Shown: in pieces, positions 7,687 to 17,050 of the stretch | Layout of the letters: the number at the start of each line of letters is the position of its first letter | Numbering within the stretch: the first letter of the stretch is position 1 | Assembly (NCBI GenBank): GCA_018141785.1 | Contig: CP073341.1 | Span: 62,001 to 126,000 of the forward strand | Source of the DNA: Candidatus Paraprochloron terpiosi LD05 | GTDB taxonomy: Bacteria > Cyanobacteriota > Cyanobacteriia > Cyanobacteriales > Prochloraceae | Direction of reading: 5' to 3' | Length of the DNA: 64,000 nucleotides | Notes under the pieces: model-generated | Databases searched by the model: none | Told to the model about the DNA's origin: nothing | Seen by the model: only the letters and a program-made list of their open reading frames with translations | Translations under genes and position numbers: made by a program

Positions 7687-9272
7687 GTAATACTCTGAGA
7701 CTTACTCTTAGCCACAGATTGCAGTTTCTGGTACTCTTCTGCATTCAACCACATTTGGAAGATATTTTCCGGTGCCCGATCCTGAAGGTAGATAAGGTGT
7801 TTGAGGCGATCGCTCAACTCCTCAGTCAAAACATCAGCTCCATAGCGCCACTCCCAGTTTCCCTTAGTAACCCCTGGTTGATTCATCTTCCCATTACTAC
7901 CCAAACCCAGAATATCCTGCAAGGGAAAGATAGCTTGAATAGCATTAGAATTGAGAGCGAAGCGGATTAAACTCCAGTGAATCCCCTCTTCTGGGTTAAT
8001 GGTGCCTAGATATTCCGTCACCCTCCCCTTTTCTTCCGGTGTCCGTTCCTCGAACCAACCCACTGTGGTATTATTATCGTGGGTTCCCGTATAGACGATA
8101 CAATTTGGATTGTGGTAATTATGGGGTAAGAAAGGATTATCCGGTCCAGAATCAAAGGCAAATTGCAGGACTTTCATCCCCGGAAACTGAAATTTATCTC
8201 GCAAAGCTTCCACTTCCGGGGTAATGACACCCAAATCTTCTGCCACAATAGGCAACTTACCCAACTGCTCATTCACCTTGTGGAACAACGCTTCTCCCGG
8301 GGCTTCAATCCACTGACCATTAACAGCAGTCTTTTCCCCTTGGGGTACTGCCCAAAAAGCTTGGAAGCCCCGGAAGTGGTCGATGCGAATCAAATCCACA
8401 GAATTCAGGGAATACTGGATTCGTCGCACCCACCACTGAAAGTCCGTCTGCTGCAATTTCTCCCAATTATACACCGGATTGCCCCACAGTTGACCCGTAG
8501 CGCTGAAATAATCCGGGGGCACCCCTGCCATTAAAGCTGGTTCTCCCGTTCTGGTATCCAGGGAAAAAATCTCTTGATTTGCCCAAACATCCACACTATC
8601 GTGGGCTACATAGATAGGCAGATCTCCTAATATAGAGATACCTCGATAGTTAGCATAGCGTTTGAGCTGCTCCCACTGGCGGAAAAACTGAAACTGGAGG
8701 AATTGATAGAAGAAAATCCTGTCTTTAAGGCGATATTGCCACCTTTGGACTGCTTCTGGTTCCCGTTTAGCGATGGACCTTTCCCACCTATGCCAACTCA
8801 AACCATTATTGGTTTCCTTAATAGCCATGAAGAGGGCATAGTCATCCAACCATTCCTGATTATTGGCGCAAAACTGCTTGAATTGCTGGTTCTGTTGTGA
8901 GGAGGCTCCTGCCTTAAAATTATTGCACGCTTTCTGAAGCAAAGGCATCTTAGTTTTGATAACCAGTGGGTAGTTCACATATTCCTTGGGTAACTTTGGC
9001 AACTGGTTCAAATCCACCCCATTTAGCCAACCATCTGAGAGCAACTTTTCCAGACTAATTAGGAGAGGATTACCTGCGAAGGCTGAATAGGATAAATAAG
9101 GAGAGTTGCCGTATCCGGTAGGTCCTAAGGGCAAAACCTGCCATAACTGTTGAAAACTCTCTGCTAGAAAGTCTACAAAGCGATAAGCTTCACTTCCTAA
9201 ATCCCCAATACCAAATGGACTGGGAAAAGAAGTGGGATGGAGTAAAATGCCGCTGGCTTTAGAATCAAACAT
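7653..9272 (-). CDS. malQ: 4-alpha-glucanotransferase (amylomaltase), with an unusual C-terminal tail
   Basis: This is a GH77 enzyme that transfers alpha-1,4-glucan chains during glycogen and maltodextrin turnover. Recognisable features are the N-terminal [51 protein letters not shown] (nucleophile Asp in RIDHFRG), [14 protein letters not shown] (acid/base Glu) and [10 protein letters not shown]. The family normally ends soon after the DRLKHLxYLxxRAP segment. Here about 35 residues follow ([30 protein letters not shown]) that resemble a ribbon-helix-helix motif. It overlaps the convergent pseudouridine synthase by 34 bp. Confidence 0.92.
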   Translation of the reverse strand: MFDSKASGILLHPTSFPSPFGIGDLGSEAYRFVDFLAESFQQLWQVLPLGPTGYGNSPYLSYSAFAGNPLLISLEKLLSDGWLNGVDLNQLPKLPKEYVNYPLVIKTKMPLLQKACNNFKAGASSQQNQQFKQFCANNQEWLDDYALFMAIKETNNGLSWHRWERSIAKREPEAVQRWQYRLKDRIFFYQFLQFQFFRQWEQLKRYANYRGISILGDLPIYVAHDSVDVWANQEIFSLDTRTGEPALMAGVPPDYFSATGQLWGNPVYNWEKLQQTDFQWWVRRIQYSLNSVDLIRIDHFRGFQAFWAVPQGEKTAVNGQWIEAPGEALFHKVNEQLGKLPIVAEDLGVITPEVEALRDKFQFPGMKVLQFAFDSGPDNPFLPHNYHNPNCIVYTGTHDNNTTVGWFEERTPEEKGRVTEYLGTINPEEGIHWSLIRFALNSNAIQAIFPLQDILGLGSNGKMNQPGVTKGNWEWRYGADVLTEELSDRLKHLIYLQDRAPENIFQMWLNAEEYQKLQSVAKSKSQSITQVIRECIQKI

Positions 9273-9343
9273 AGTGGTTAGTTATTTTTTACTGAAATTG
9301 TCTCATAAGAGCTGCTAGAAAAGTCAATCCGTCAAAATTACGT

Positions 9344-9494
9344 TTATCTAGTTTTATAAATTTCCCTTCGATGACCGATTTCGACTACAAGAACCAAAAG
9401 ATGTTGAGCTTTTATAGTATAAATCACTCTATATTCTCCTACTCGCAAACGTAACAGTGCTTTTCTTCCTCTAAGAACCTTCACTACCATAGCC
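9344..9494 (-). pseudogene. RelE-family toxin, C-terminal remnant
   Basis: The reverse strand reads VVKVLRGRKALLRLRVGEYR then VIYTIKAQHLLVLVVEIGHR and REIYKTR before a TAA at 9344-9346. This is the C-terminal half of a RelE/ParE toxin (family pattern: LRVGDYRVIYxI...LxVLVxxxGHRREVY), including the conserved catalytic-site Arg residues. The N-terminal half is absent: the repeat at 9496-9615 lies exactly where it should be. The antitoxin gene at 9636-9905 is still intact, so this is a toxin-antitoxin locus whose toxin was lost. Confidence 0.75.
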
Positions 9495-9495
9495 T

Positions 9496-9615
9496 TAGGT
9501 TGGGTTGAGTGCAAGCGTTACCCAACATAGATTGGTGCTGTTGGGTTTCGGCACCTCTTCCCAACCTACAGTTGCTGAGTTTTTTATTATGAGCATTTAA
9601 CTGGATGTGATATAA
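9496..9615. repeat. MITE-like repeat, about 120 bp, copy 1
   Basis: It contains GTTGGGTTGAG...CCCAACATAG..TTGGTGCTGTTGGGTTTC...CCCAACCTACAGTTGCTGA, that is several mutually complementary GTTGGG/CCCAAC arms, and ends ..GGATGTGATATAA. A homologous copy lies at 14179-14296, and one end is also at 1575-1620. This copy has replaced the 5' half of a relE-type toxin gene. Confidence 0.65.
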
Positions 9616-9635
9616 CTCTATAGTATACATAATCC

Positions 9636-9905
9636 TTAAGAATCTAATTCAGCTTTGAACTGTTCCCAAGAAATTGTCCCCTCCTCATGAGCTGATAACA
9701 GTCCTACAAGCCCGGCGATGGTATCTAAGAGGTCTTCATATTCCTCCAAATCTAAAACTACCAATTGTCCACAACCTATCTTTTCCCATAGTTGTGAGAC
9801 TGATAAGCCTAACTTATAAGCTATAGATTGTACTCCTTCCAAAGCTTTATTAGTATAACCCTTTGAAGAAACTTTTGCACTTATTTGAGAATTATCTGTA
9901 ACCAT
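9636..9905 (-). CDS. Antitoxin-like protein (partner of a lost RelE toxin)
   Basis: The 89-residue product ends in LEEYEDLLDTIAGLVGLL and EEGTISWEQFKAELDS. This is the pattern of the toxin-neutralising C-terminus of antitoxins that precede RelE genes in cyanobacteria (E-x-LLDxxAGLxxxxxEGTxSWEQxK). The N-terminal half (SIAYKLGLSVSQLWEKIGCG) may be the DNA-binding part. The RelE remnant follows on the same strand after the 120-bp repeat. With no toxin, the gene may be an orphan regulator or immunity gene. Confidence 0.65.
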   Translation of the reverse strand: MVTDNSQISAKVSSKGYTNKALEGVQSIAYKLGLSVSQLWEKIGCGQLVVLDLEEYEDLLDTIAGLVGLLSAHEEGTISWEQFKAELDS

Positions 9906-9948
9906 CAGCGTTCATCAGCTAAATACGGCGGTTCTTTTAACAGTATCA

Positions 9949-11475
9949 TTATGACATACGATCCAGAGTGCGGTATTGAATTGCTTCAGCAACGTGAGCA
10001 GGTTGCAAATCTTCCTCTCCTGCTAGATCGGCAATGGTGCGAGAGACTTTCAACACCCGATCCATAGCGCGAGCGGAAAGTCCTAACTTACGTATAGCTC
10101 CTTCCAAGAGATTGCTACTGGAATCATCTAGGAAGCAAAAACGACGCATATCTGCTCCTTGCATTTGAGCATTACACTTAGTATCTTCCTGAAAGCGTTC
10201 CACAGCACGGGAGCGTGCTTCTTTCACTCTCTCCCCCACTACCCTACTCTCTTCCCCCGTCTGCTGACTCATCATCTCTTCTGGTTTCAAGCGATTGACT
10301 GCTACTTGCAAATCGATTCTATCCATCAAAGGACCGGAAAGTTTCGCCCAATACTGTTCTCGTTGACGGGGTGAACAGCTACAGGGTTGGATCGGATCCC
10401 CAAAGTAACCACAGGGACAGGGGTTAGTACTAGCCACCAAGGTAAATTGGGCGGGAAAGACCACAGATTGGCGAGTGCGAGATATGGTCACATAACCGTC
10501 TTCTAAAGGCTGCCGCAAGTACTCTAACACGTTCCGTTTAAATTCAGTCAACTCATCTAAAAATAATACCCCTTGATGGGCTAAAGATATTTCTCCCGGA
10601 CGGGGAAAACTGCCGCCCCCAACTAAGGAAGGACCGGAAGCGGAATGATGAGGACTGCGAAAGGGACGTTCTTGGATTAAAGAACCTTTATTTTTTAGAA
10701 ATCCAGCCACGGAATGAATTTGGGAAACTTCCAGGGCTTCTGTAAAGGTTAGGGGTGGGAGGATACCAGGCAAACGTTTTGCTAGCATAGTTTTCCCACT
10801 ACCAGGAGGTCCGACGAAGATTAAATTATGTCCCCCCGCTGCGGCAATTTCCAAGGCACGACGGGCGTGGTTTTGTCCTTTGACTTCTTTTAAGTCCGGG
10901 GTCAGGGCTGGCAATCGCTGTTCATCATCTTTATATCCATACCATATAACTGGTTCATATTGTTGTGGTCGGGAAAGAAAGTCCCCAACTTCAGCTATAT
11001 TTTTAAATCCATACACAGCTATATCCTTAACCACTGCTGCTTCTTGGGCATTATCTGCCGGAACTACTAATACCCCAATGCCCAAGCGAGAAGCGGCAGC
11101 AGCAATAGGTAGGACTCCTGGTACCGGACGCAAGGTGCCGTCCAGAGAAACTTCCCCTAAAAATAAAGTATCCCCCAATAATTGAGCATCCACCTGTTCA
11201 GATGCGGTGAGAATACCGACGCTGATAGGCAGATCAAAAATAGGTCCTTGTTTGCGCAAGTCAGCAGGGGTGAGGTTAATCAGAATCTTGCGCACTGGAA
11301 AGGCAAAGCCGCTATTTTTTAAGGCAGCTTTTACTCTTTCTCTCGATTCTTGCACTGCTGTATCCGGTAAACCAACGATGATGGTTTTCGGCAGTCCTGG
11401 GGAGACATCTACTTCAACTCCTACCTTAACGGCATTAATGCCAATAATGGAAGCACTCCAAACCCGAGCTAGCAT
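9949..11475 (-). CDS. comM: YifB/ComM-type Mg-chelatase-like AAA+ ATPase
   Basis: The 508-residue length is normal. The N-terminal domain reads LARVWSASIIGINAVKVGVE then VDVSPGLPKTIIVGLPDTAV. The AAA+ core has Walker A (GPPGSGKTMLAKRLPGILPP), Walker B (GVLFLDELTEF) and a four-Cys zinc-like motif (NPCPCGYFGD...PCSCS). ComM is a hexameric helicase that promotes branch migration during natural transformation; cyanobacterial members are usually annotated YifB. The terminal helical domain (SARAMDRVLKVSRTIADLAG) is intact. Confidence 0.93.
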   Translation of the reverse strand: MLARVWSASIIGINAVKVGVEVDVSPGLPKTIIVGLPDTAVQESRERVKAALKNSGFAFPVRKILINLTPADLRKQGPIFDLPISVGILTASEQVDAQLLGDTLFLGEVSLDGTLRPVPGVLPIAAAASRLGIGVLVVPADNAQEAAVVKDIAVYGFKNIAEVGDFLSRPQQYEPVIWYGYKDDEQRLPALTPDLKEVKGQNHARRALEIAAAGGHNLIFVGPPGSGKTMLAKRLPGILPPLTFTEALEVSQIHSVAGFLKNKGSLIQERPFRSPHHSASGPSLVGGGSFPRPGEISLAHQGVLFLDELTEFKRNVLEYLRQPLEDGYVTISRTRQSVVFPAQFTLVASTNPCPCGYFGDPIQPCSCSPRQREQYWAKLSGPLMDRIDLQVAVNRLKPEEMMSQQTGEESRVVGERVKEARSRAVERFQEDTKCNAQMQGADMRRFCFLDDSSSNLLEGAIRKLGLSARAMDRVLKVSRTIADLAGEEDLQPAHVAEAIQYRTLDRMS

Positions 11476-11540
11476 ATCATTCAGTTACTAGTTAGCAGTT
11501 CTTTCAGAATTTTCACGATGTCATAGTTAGTATAATCTGA

Positions 11541-11909
<369 letters not shown>

Positions 11910-12009
11910 AACACGTACTAGTTACCAGTAGAGTGTAGAGTGTGGGGGTGAGTTGTTCTGCTCACCATCGCTACAATGGGGGTTGTAACTAGAATTTGGT
12001 GATTAGCTC

Positions 12010-12552
12010 ATGAAAAATAATCTAATTTCCTTAATTTCCATCGCTCTATTTACTTTAATTCCCCTTGCTTCCAACTCCCAAGAATATCCCGACTGTTTCA
12101 GGCTGGACGAGAACGGTATCCTAACTGACCTCACCTCTATCTGTGGAGAGGGAGAAGAGTCCAGTTTGGGTTCACCTAGTGCTGTAGGAGGTAGGTTTGA
12201 AGTGGCCATCAAGCGCCGGCAGAGTAACATTCCCGTGGTTGATGTTATTTTTAACGACGGTATCACCTTCGAGATGTTCTTCGACACTGGTGCTAGTCAG
12301 ATTATCATTAGTCCCCAAATGGCGGTTGCTCTTAAAATTGAAGAAGAAGGCAAGGTGCCTGTCTCTACCGCAGGTGGTAGGATAATGGCTGGGAAAGGTC
12401 GTGTCAAGAGCGTTCAAGTGGGGAATATTGTCCTTAACGATCTAGAAGTCCTAATTTCTCCAGCCCTTGATTTTGGTCTTCTGGGACAAAACTTCTTTGG
12501 AGATTATGATGTAACCATTAAAGAAGATACCATTGAATTTCGTCCACGGTAG
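12010..12552 (+). CDS. Secreted retropepsin-like aspartic protease (clan AA)
   Basis: A signal peptide covers residues 1-24 (LISLISIALFTLIPLASNSQ). The single retropepsin domain has the catalytic motif FDTGASQIIIS at about residue 96 and the second-half motif LNDLEVLI followed by GLLGQNFFGDYDVTI (the 'LLGQxFL' pattern). Single-domain members must dimerise to be active. Predicted export points to a periplasmic role, but substrates are unknown. It ends 41 bp before ilvC and may be cotranscribed with it. Confidence 0.82.
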   Translation: MKNNLISLISIALFTLIPLASNSQEYPDCFRLDENGILTDLTSICGEGEESSLGSPSAVGGRFEVAIKRRQSNIPVVDVIFNDGITFEMFFDTGASQIIISPQMAVALKIEEEGKVPVSTAGGRIMAGKGRVKSVQVGNIVLNDLEVLISPALDFGLLGQNFFGDYDVTIKEDTIEFRPR

Positions 12553-12593
12553 AGTAGAATAGGGAGTTGGCAGTAATAAAGGAGAAAGACTCA

Positions 12594-13589
12594 ATGGCTC
12601 GGATGTACTACGACGAAGATGGAAATTTAGACCTACTGGTAGATAAAACAGTAGCCATTATTGGCTATGGTTCTCAAGGACACGCTCACGCTCTCAATCT
12701 CAAAGATAGTGGGATTAACGTCATTGTCGGACTATATCCGGGCAGTAAGTCCATTCACCTAGCCGAAAAGGAAGGTTTAACAGTTAAGAATGTAGCAGAT
12801 GCAGCAGCAGCAGCTGACTGGATTATGATTCTGCTACCGGATGAAGTGCAGAAGACAGTTTATAAGCAGGAAATTGAACCCCATTTAACTGAGGGGAAGG
12901 TACTTTCTTTTGCTCATGGTTTTAACATTCACTTCGGTCAAATTGTGCCTCCACCTTCAGTAGATGTGGTTATGGTGGCTCCGAAAGGTCCGGGACACCT
13001 GGTACGGCGAACTTACGCACAAGGGGAAGGGGTTCCCTGTCTCTTTGCTGTCTATCAAGATGCTACGGGACAAGCACGGGAGCGAGCTATGGCTTATGCT
13101 AAAGGTATAGGTGGCACCAGGGCAGGTATCTTGGAAACCTCTTTCCGGGAAGAAACGGAAACAGACCTCTTCGGGGAGCAGGTTGTCTTGTGCGGTGGTT
13201 TGACTGCTTTGATAAAGGCTGGCTTTGAAACCCTAGTAGAAGCAGGCTATCAACCAGAATTGGCTTATTTTGAGTGCCTCCACGAAGTTAAACTGATTGT
13301 GGATTTGATTGTGGAAGGGGGTTTAGCTAAAATGCGGGATAGTATCTCTAATACCGCTGAGTATGGAGACTACACTCGCGGTCCGAGAATTGTTACTGAT
13401 GAAACCCGAGAGGAAATGCGTCAAATTCTCAAGGAAATTCAAGCAGGACAATTTGCGCGGGAATTCGTCTTAGAAAATCAGGCAGGTAAACCGGGATTTA
13501 CTGCCATGCGCCGTCAGGAAGCGGAACATTCCATTGAGGAAGTGGGCAAGGAGTTGCGAGCTATGTTTAGTTGGTTAAAGGATAAATAA
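12594..13589 (+). CDS. ilvC: Ketol-acid reductoisomerase (NADP+)
   Basis: The enzyme catalyses the second common step of valine, leucine and isoleucine synthesis. The Rossmann motif [15 protein letters not shown] with the [13 protein letters not shown]-specificity loop lies at residues 20-50. The catalytic domain has the metal-binding [15 protein letters not shown] region and the conserved [14 protein letters not shown]. The start chosen is the ATG at 12594 ([11 protein letters not shown]) with GGAG just upstream, giving 331 residues, the usual class I length. An in-frame TTG at 12567 is less likely. Confidence 0.95.
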   Translation: MARMYYDEDGNLDLLVDKTVAIIGYGSQGHAHALNLKDSGINVIVGLYPGSKSIHLAEKEGLTVKNVADAAAAADWIMILLPDEVQKTVYKQEIEPHLTEGKVLSFAHGFNIHFGQIVPPPSVDVVMVAPKGPGHLVRRTYAQGEGVPCLFAVYQDATGQARERAMAYAKGIGGTRAGILETSFREETETDLFGEQVVLCGGLTALIKAGFETLVEAGYQPELAYFECLHEVKLIVDLIVEGGLAKMRDSISNTAEYGDYTRGPRIVTDETREEMRQILKEIQAGQFAREFVLENQAGKPGFTAMRRQEAEHSIEEVGKELRAMFSWLKDK

Positions 13590-13798
13590 ATTATTTATTG
13601 TGTAGGGGCGCAAGGCTTACGCCCTCCCATGGCATGCGCCCGCAAAGGTAAGAGGGAAGGAGTTTAGGATAAGTTTTTATAATTGATGAATGATTTTAAT
13701 ATAAGAAATACTTATCTGAAAGTGGTTGACATAGGTGGTTTTTGTGGATATGATAAGCGTGGGGAAAGGTGGGCGCAAAAAAAACCGCAGAACCCCTA
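13590..13798. other. Intergenic region with GGGGCGCAAGGCTTACGCCC repeat
   Basis: The gap between ilvC and the Uma2 fragment holds a common cyanobacterial inverted repeat (GTAGGGGCGCAAGGCTTACG then GCCCTCC near 13602) and a purine-rich stretch that could act as an ilvC terminator. No gene is seen. Confidence 0.4.
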
Positions 13799-14178
13799 AT
13801 GTTGAGCAAATATACAATTGAAATTGAAAAGAGGGTTAAATTCAACCTCCCTACAAGGCAAAATCTGCCTACCATGTACGAATTACCCAGTGAGGAGGAA
13901 TGTGGTTTGCCTGATTGGTTTGCTGTAATAGGGGTGGATCGACTTTATCAAAAACATTCCCTGCGGTTGAACTATGTTATTTGGCAAGAAAAAGTAGTCC
14001 CTTCTATTGTTATAGAATTTTTGTCTCCCAGAACAAAAAATGAAGATTTGGGTAAGAGTGAGTCTCAAGGGAAACAACCCACAAAATGGGAAGTTTACGA
14101 GAAAATCTTACGTATTCCCTATTATATAGCATTTGACGGGATAACATGGGTGCTCCTTATAATTGACCAAAATAATCG
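13799..14178 (+). pseudogene. Uma2 (DUF820) family gene, deleted and truncated
   Basis: The frame reads NLPTMYELPSEEECGLPDWF then AVIGVDRLYQKHSLRLNYVI, VPSIVIEFLSPRTKNEDLG and KWEVYEKILRIPYYIAFDG. This is a Uma2-family PD-(D/E)XK nuclease-like protein (motifs PDWF, VIEFLSPxTxxEDLG). Compared with the family, a segment between EExGLPD and (R)PDWF is missing, apparently a deletion, and the C-terminal quarter is replaced by the MITE-like repeat at 14179. The open frame runs on through the repeat to 14260 with unrelated residues. Confidence 0.7.
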
Positions 14179-14296
14179 TAGGTTAGGTGATCGGTACTCA
14201 ACCCAACATAGGTTGGCGCTGTTGGGTTTCACCACGATAAGCCCAACCTACAGTTGCTGATTTTTTGTTATGGGCATTCAACCGGATGTAATATAA
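14179..14296. repeat. MITE-like repeat, about 118 bp, copy 2
   Basis: It aligns with the copy at 9496-9615 over its whole length (GTTAGGTGA...CCCAACATAGGTTGGCGC, TGTTGGGTTTCACCACG, CCCAACCTACAGTTGCTGA, ..CATTCAACCGGATGTAATATAA). It truncates the 3' end of the Uma2 gene, as copy 1 truncates a toxin gene. Confidence 0.65.
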
Positions 14297-14297
14297 A

Positions 14298-14789
14298 TTA
14301 GGGCGATCGTTTCCTAAGCTGGCTATTAATTTGTAGCCAATCAGCTAATCTCTTTATATCTACTTCCTGTGTCTGGAAGCTAGCTGCCAAATCTAGGAAA
14401 AAACTGGCAGCCTCAACTTCAGAAGCTGTCAGCTCAATCCCATTGACGAATAAAAATGTATACACTGCAATCAGAGTAATCCTCTTATTCCCGTCTACAA
14501 AACAATGATTTTTAACCAGTCCATAGCCGTAGGATGCAGCTAAATCGTATAGAGTTACACCATCACAGTAGCGATACAGGTTTCTGGGCTTGTTCAAGGT
14601 TGACTCAAGAGCGCCCCGATTCGGAACTCCTGGAGCGCCCCCCGATTCTGCCAAGATTTCGACTTGAACGAATGCGCGGCAGTCCCCACACGCTCGCTTT
14701 CCTGACCTCGGTAGGCGCTCGCTCCTGAGCGCAGCAGGGTGGCGAAGGATAGCGCGGGAATTTCTGGGTGATGCCCCCTCAATTCCCAA
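14298..14789 (-). CDS. Doc-like (Fic fold) toxin with a replaced N-terminus
   Basis: The core reads ALESTLNKPRNLYRYCDGVT, LYDLAASYGYGLVKN and HCFVDGNKRITLIAVYTFL. The H-x-F-x-D-G-N-K-R motif is that of death-on-curing toxins, which phosphorylate and inactivate EF-Tu. Family-like sequence starts at EILAESGGAPGV. The first 50 or so residues (IEGASPRNSRAILRHPAALR...) are arginine/serine-rich, do not resemble Doc and come from palindrome-rich repeat DNA. No Phd antitoxin gene is adjacent. The locus is probably a broken toxin gene, although the frame is open. Confidence 0.6.
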   Translation of the reverse strand: MGIEGASPRNSRAILRHPAALRSERLPRSGKRACGDCRAFVQVEILAESGGAPGVPNRGALESTLNKPRNLYRYCDGVTLYDLAASYGYGLVKNHCFVDGNKRITLIAVYTFLFVNGIELTASEVEAASFFLDLAASFQTQEVDIKRLADWLQINSQLRKRSP

Positions 14790-15173
14790 CTACGCTTTAG
14801 GTTTGTTCTGAAATTTTATATACTGCCGTAGCTTCTTAATTGGCGCACCACCACTAGAAGCTACATAGTAGGAACCAGACCAAAAAGAAACATCAGAACA
14901 GTAAAATTTCTTGACTTCACTTTATTCGGCTAGTAGATGCTTTTAGGGAGCCAGCGACTGCTGAGATTGAGTTTCTAGGGTGAAAATATATCAATAAGTT
15001 GACATGGTCAGATTCGCCCGAAAACTTAATTATTTTACAGCCCATTTTCTCGCAAACTTGATTGCACATGGTTTCTATGCGGGCAAGCATAGGGGCGTTA
15101 ATAACTTTCCGACCATATTGGGTCACAAATACAAAATGCAGTAGCACACTAAAAACGCCCTTTTCTTAGTTTC
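14790..15173 (-). pseudogene. tnpA: IS200/IS605 TnpA (Y1 transposase), frameshifted
   Basis: The reverse strand reads KGVFSVLLHFVFVTQYGRKV, CEKMGCKIIKFSGESDHVNL and later SEVKKFYCSDVSFWSGSYYV, ASSGGAPIKKLRQYI. This is the IS200 TnpA fold, with the HUH motif apparently altered to HVN (family HxH). Frameshifts are visible near 15158 (one extra A in an A run after the start) and near 14915 (just after ASTSRIK). The start codon itself is split: AT lies at 17843-17842 and G at 15173, with intron B between them. The gene is dead as a protein. Confidence 0.8.
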
Positions 15174-15215
15174 ATTAGAGTCGAGGGGTGTGTTGCCACA
15201 CCACCCCTCTCCTAC

Positions 15216-15242
15216 GACACCGAAGGTGCCGCCTTTGGCGTC
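15216..15242. repeat. Double-hairpin element P2, copy 1 (after domain V of intron B)
   Basis: GACACC-GAA-GGTG and CCGCC-TTT-GGCG form two adjacent mini-hairpins. The same unit occurs in this window at 15334-15360, 18535-18561 and 20758-20784, always within introns B and C. The copies at 15216 and 20758 occupy equivalent positions between domains V and VI. Confidence 0.7.
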
Positions 15243-15271
15243 CCGGACGTGAGACTTTCACCTCATCCGGC

Positions 15272-15475
15272 TCAGGTGCTTCTACGCCAATGGGAGGCGC
15301 GCTTTACGAGTCCGTCCTTAATTCGCTTGCGGTGACACCGAAGGTGCCGCCCTTGGCGTCCCACCTGCTTTTGGTGACATTCCCGATGGAGAGCAACTAG
15401 ATTTTTGCGTTTCCAGTTGTTGTGGTTACCATCTATGTGATGCAATTCCACGGTACCATCTATCTCCATGAACAA
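15272..15475 (-). pseudogene. HNH endonuclease domain of the intron B protein
   Basis: The reading MFMEIDGTVELHHIDGNHNN then WKRKNLVALHRECHQKQVG is the HNH C-terminal domain of a group II intron protein, which cuts the second target strand during retrohoming. Compared with intron C it contains about 9 extra residues (GRQGRHLRC) encoded by the P2 double hairpin at 15334-15360, inserted in frame between CHQKQ and HRKRIKDG. It is separated from the RT part by the P1 palindrome and several frame changes. Confidence 0.75.
15334..15360. repeat. Double-hairpin element P2, copy 2 (inside HNH codons)
   Basis: The unit is the same as at 15216-15242. It lies within the HNH-coding part of intron B and is absent at the equivalent place in intron C, so it is a later insertion. 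It keeps the reading frame. Confidence 0.7.
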
Positions 15476-15590
15476 TCGATTGCAATGAGCGCATCTTCCT
15501 TTCTATCAGCGGTAGGCCCGCTGTATAGCTTAGAATTTCGGCCTACCCAATAACTTAACTTGCCATTGTAAGGTGAGGCATCACCTTTGA

Positions 15591-15616
15591 CCCCCGCCAT
15601 TAATCAATGCCGGGGG
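15591..15616. repeat. Palindrome P1, copy 1 (in intron B)
   Basis: A 26-bp near-perfect palindrome with arms CCCCCGCCATTRATT and complement. It lies between the RT/maturase and HNH codons at the same site as the copy at 20381-20406 in intron C, so it was present in their common ancestor. Confidence 0.75.
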
Positions 15617-15767
15617 CCGTTGACTTTCCAGGGTACGCTAGGGAAGGCTTTCCTTACCTGCTCACAAGTGAGCTGGCGCTTTGCAGCCCCTTGCGGCTTT
15701 TTGCCCTTAGTAGCCAGCCGTCGTGCTTTCTCTGCTTCCTTCAGAGTCATCCTAAGCTTTTCAGCTC

Positions 15768-17050
15768 TCAGCTTACGCCACACCCAATGATTGAGGGACC
15801 ATAGAGAGTGCTGAACGAGTATCGCAGCTTCGATGATATTGCCTCCAGCCCCGGACTTGTGACTCTATCCTCTTCAGGCGAGCTTCCGTGGTTGCACCAC
15901 AATTCCTGAGTTGCTTTAACCAAGGCCAAAATGCTCTCATAGTTCTTTTTACTCGGTGTGGATTTGAAGACTCCCCTGGAATTAACTCTAAAGTTCCACC
16001 CAAGAAAGTCAAATCCATCCGTGGCTTTACTTACCTTAGTCTTATCTTCATTGATTTTTAGCCCTCTGGACTTTAAGAATTCGTTTATATCATCCCTGAG
16101 CTTTTGGATATCCGCACCAGTTTTGATGATAAACACCGCGTCATCCGCGTAACGTATACCCCTTATGAGAGTTCCATCTCTACGACTATTTTTCCATTGA
16201 TTCAACCCCAGGTTCTCAAATCCATCTAGGGCGATATTGGCCAGTAGTGGCGAGATTACCCCGCCTTGGGGAGTCCCCTTAATACTGGAGGGGTATTCAC
16301 CGCAGACGCCAACTTTCACCGCAAGCCTGAGACCCTTCAGAGCCTCCTTCGGCAGAATCACCCTTCTGAGCATGACCTCGTGGTCAATTTCGCCCTGGCG
16401 CATTTGCTGATATCAGTTTCTAGAACCAGCTTATTCTTACCATCGGCTTTGCGGTTGAGATTATTAAAAATCAGCTTTTGTGCGTCCGCAGTACAGCGTC
16501 CGGGTCTGAAGCCGTAGCTTCTTTCCCCGGCTGTGGCCTCGTAGGCAGGCTCCGCTGCTAATTTGAGCAACGCTTGCCATGCCCGGTCCGCCATTGTAGG
16601 GATGCCTAAACCCCGAACTTTGCCATTTGGCTTCGGGATATTTACCCTTCTCAGTTGCTGGTGTCTCCAGTGATGCCATTGCTGAATGAGGCTTCTGACA
16701 CAATACTAGACGCTCTCGTTTGATTCGTGCGGTTTTTCCATCAACTCCGGGGGCCTTACGCCCTCGATTCAACTGTGTTACTTGTTTGACGGCCCTAGCT
16801 CTGGGCTGCACGACTCTGTAACAGGAGTCGTTGTAAGCGTTTGACTTTGGCTTTCTGATTGTTATGCATGCGCTTTGAAGATGCACCGCTGTAACCGAAA
16901 GACCTGATTGTGGAATTGCTTCCAAGGCAAATCTTTCCAGACGTCGTCAGCCCTCAGGCTTACTTCTCGCGCCCGCAGGAATACTGCTAGGTGGAGTCCT
17001 AAGTCTCTCAGACTGCGGTATTCGTTTGGGGCTAATTTAGTGACTTGCAC
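15768..17050 (-). pseudogene. Reverse transcriptase-maturase of intron B (multiple frameshifts)
   Basis: Fragments in several frames give a full group II RT: N-terminal region (SLRADDVWKDLPWKQFHNQV near 16990), RT0-2 (NIPKPNGKVRGLGIPTMADR, ERSYGFRPGRCTADAQKLIF), RT4-5 (KGTPQGGVISPLLANIALDG, GIRYADDAVFI with the catalytic YADD) and the thumb/X region (DGFDFLGWNFRVNS). Frame changes near 16870, 16800, 16690, 16390 and 15860 prevent translation of one product. The change near 16800 is identical in intron C. Confidence 0.85.

Noticed and set aside
8039..8900. Several plus-strand open frames inside malQ
   Set aside because: They are antisense shadows of a well-conserved GH77 gene with all catalytic motifs.
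12172..12417. Overlapping frames inside the aspartic protease gene
   Set aside because: The plus-strand protease frame has a signal peptide and the DTGAS motif; the others have nothing recognisable.
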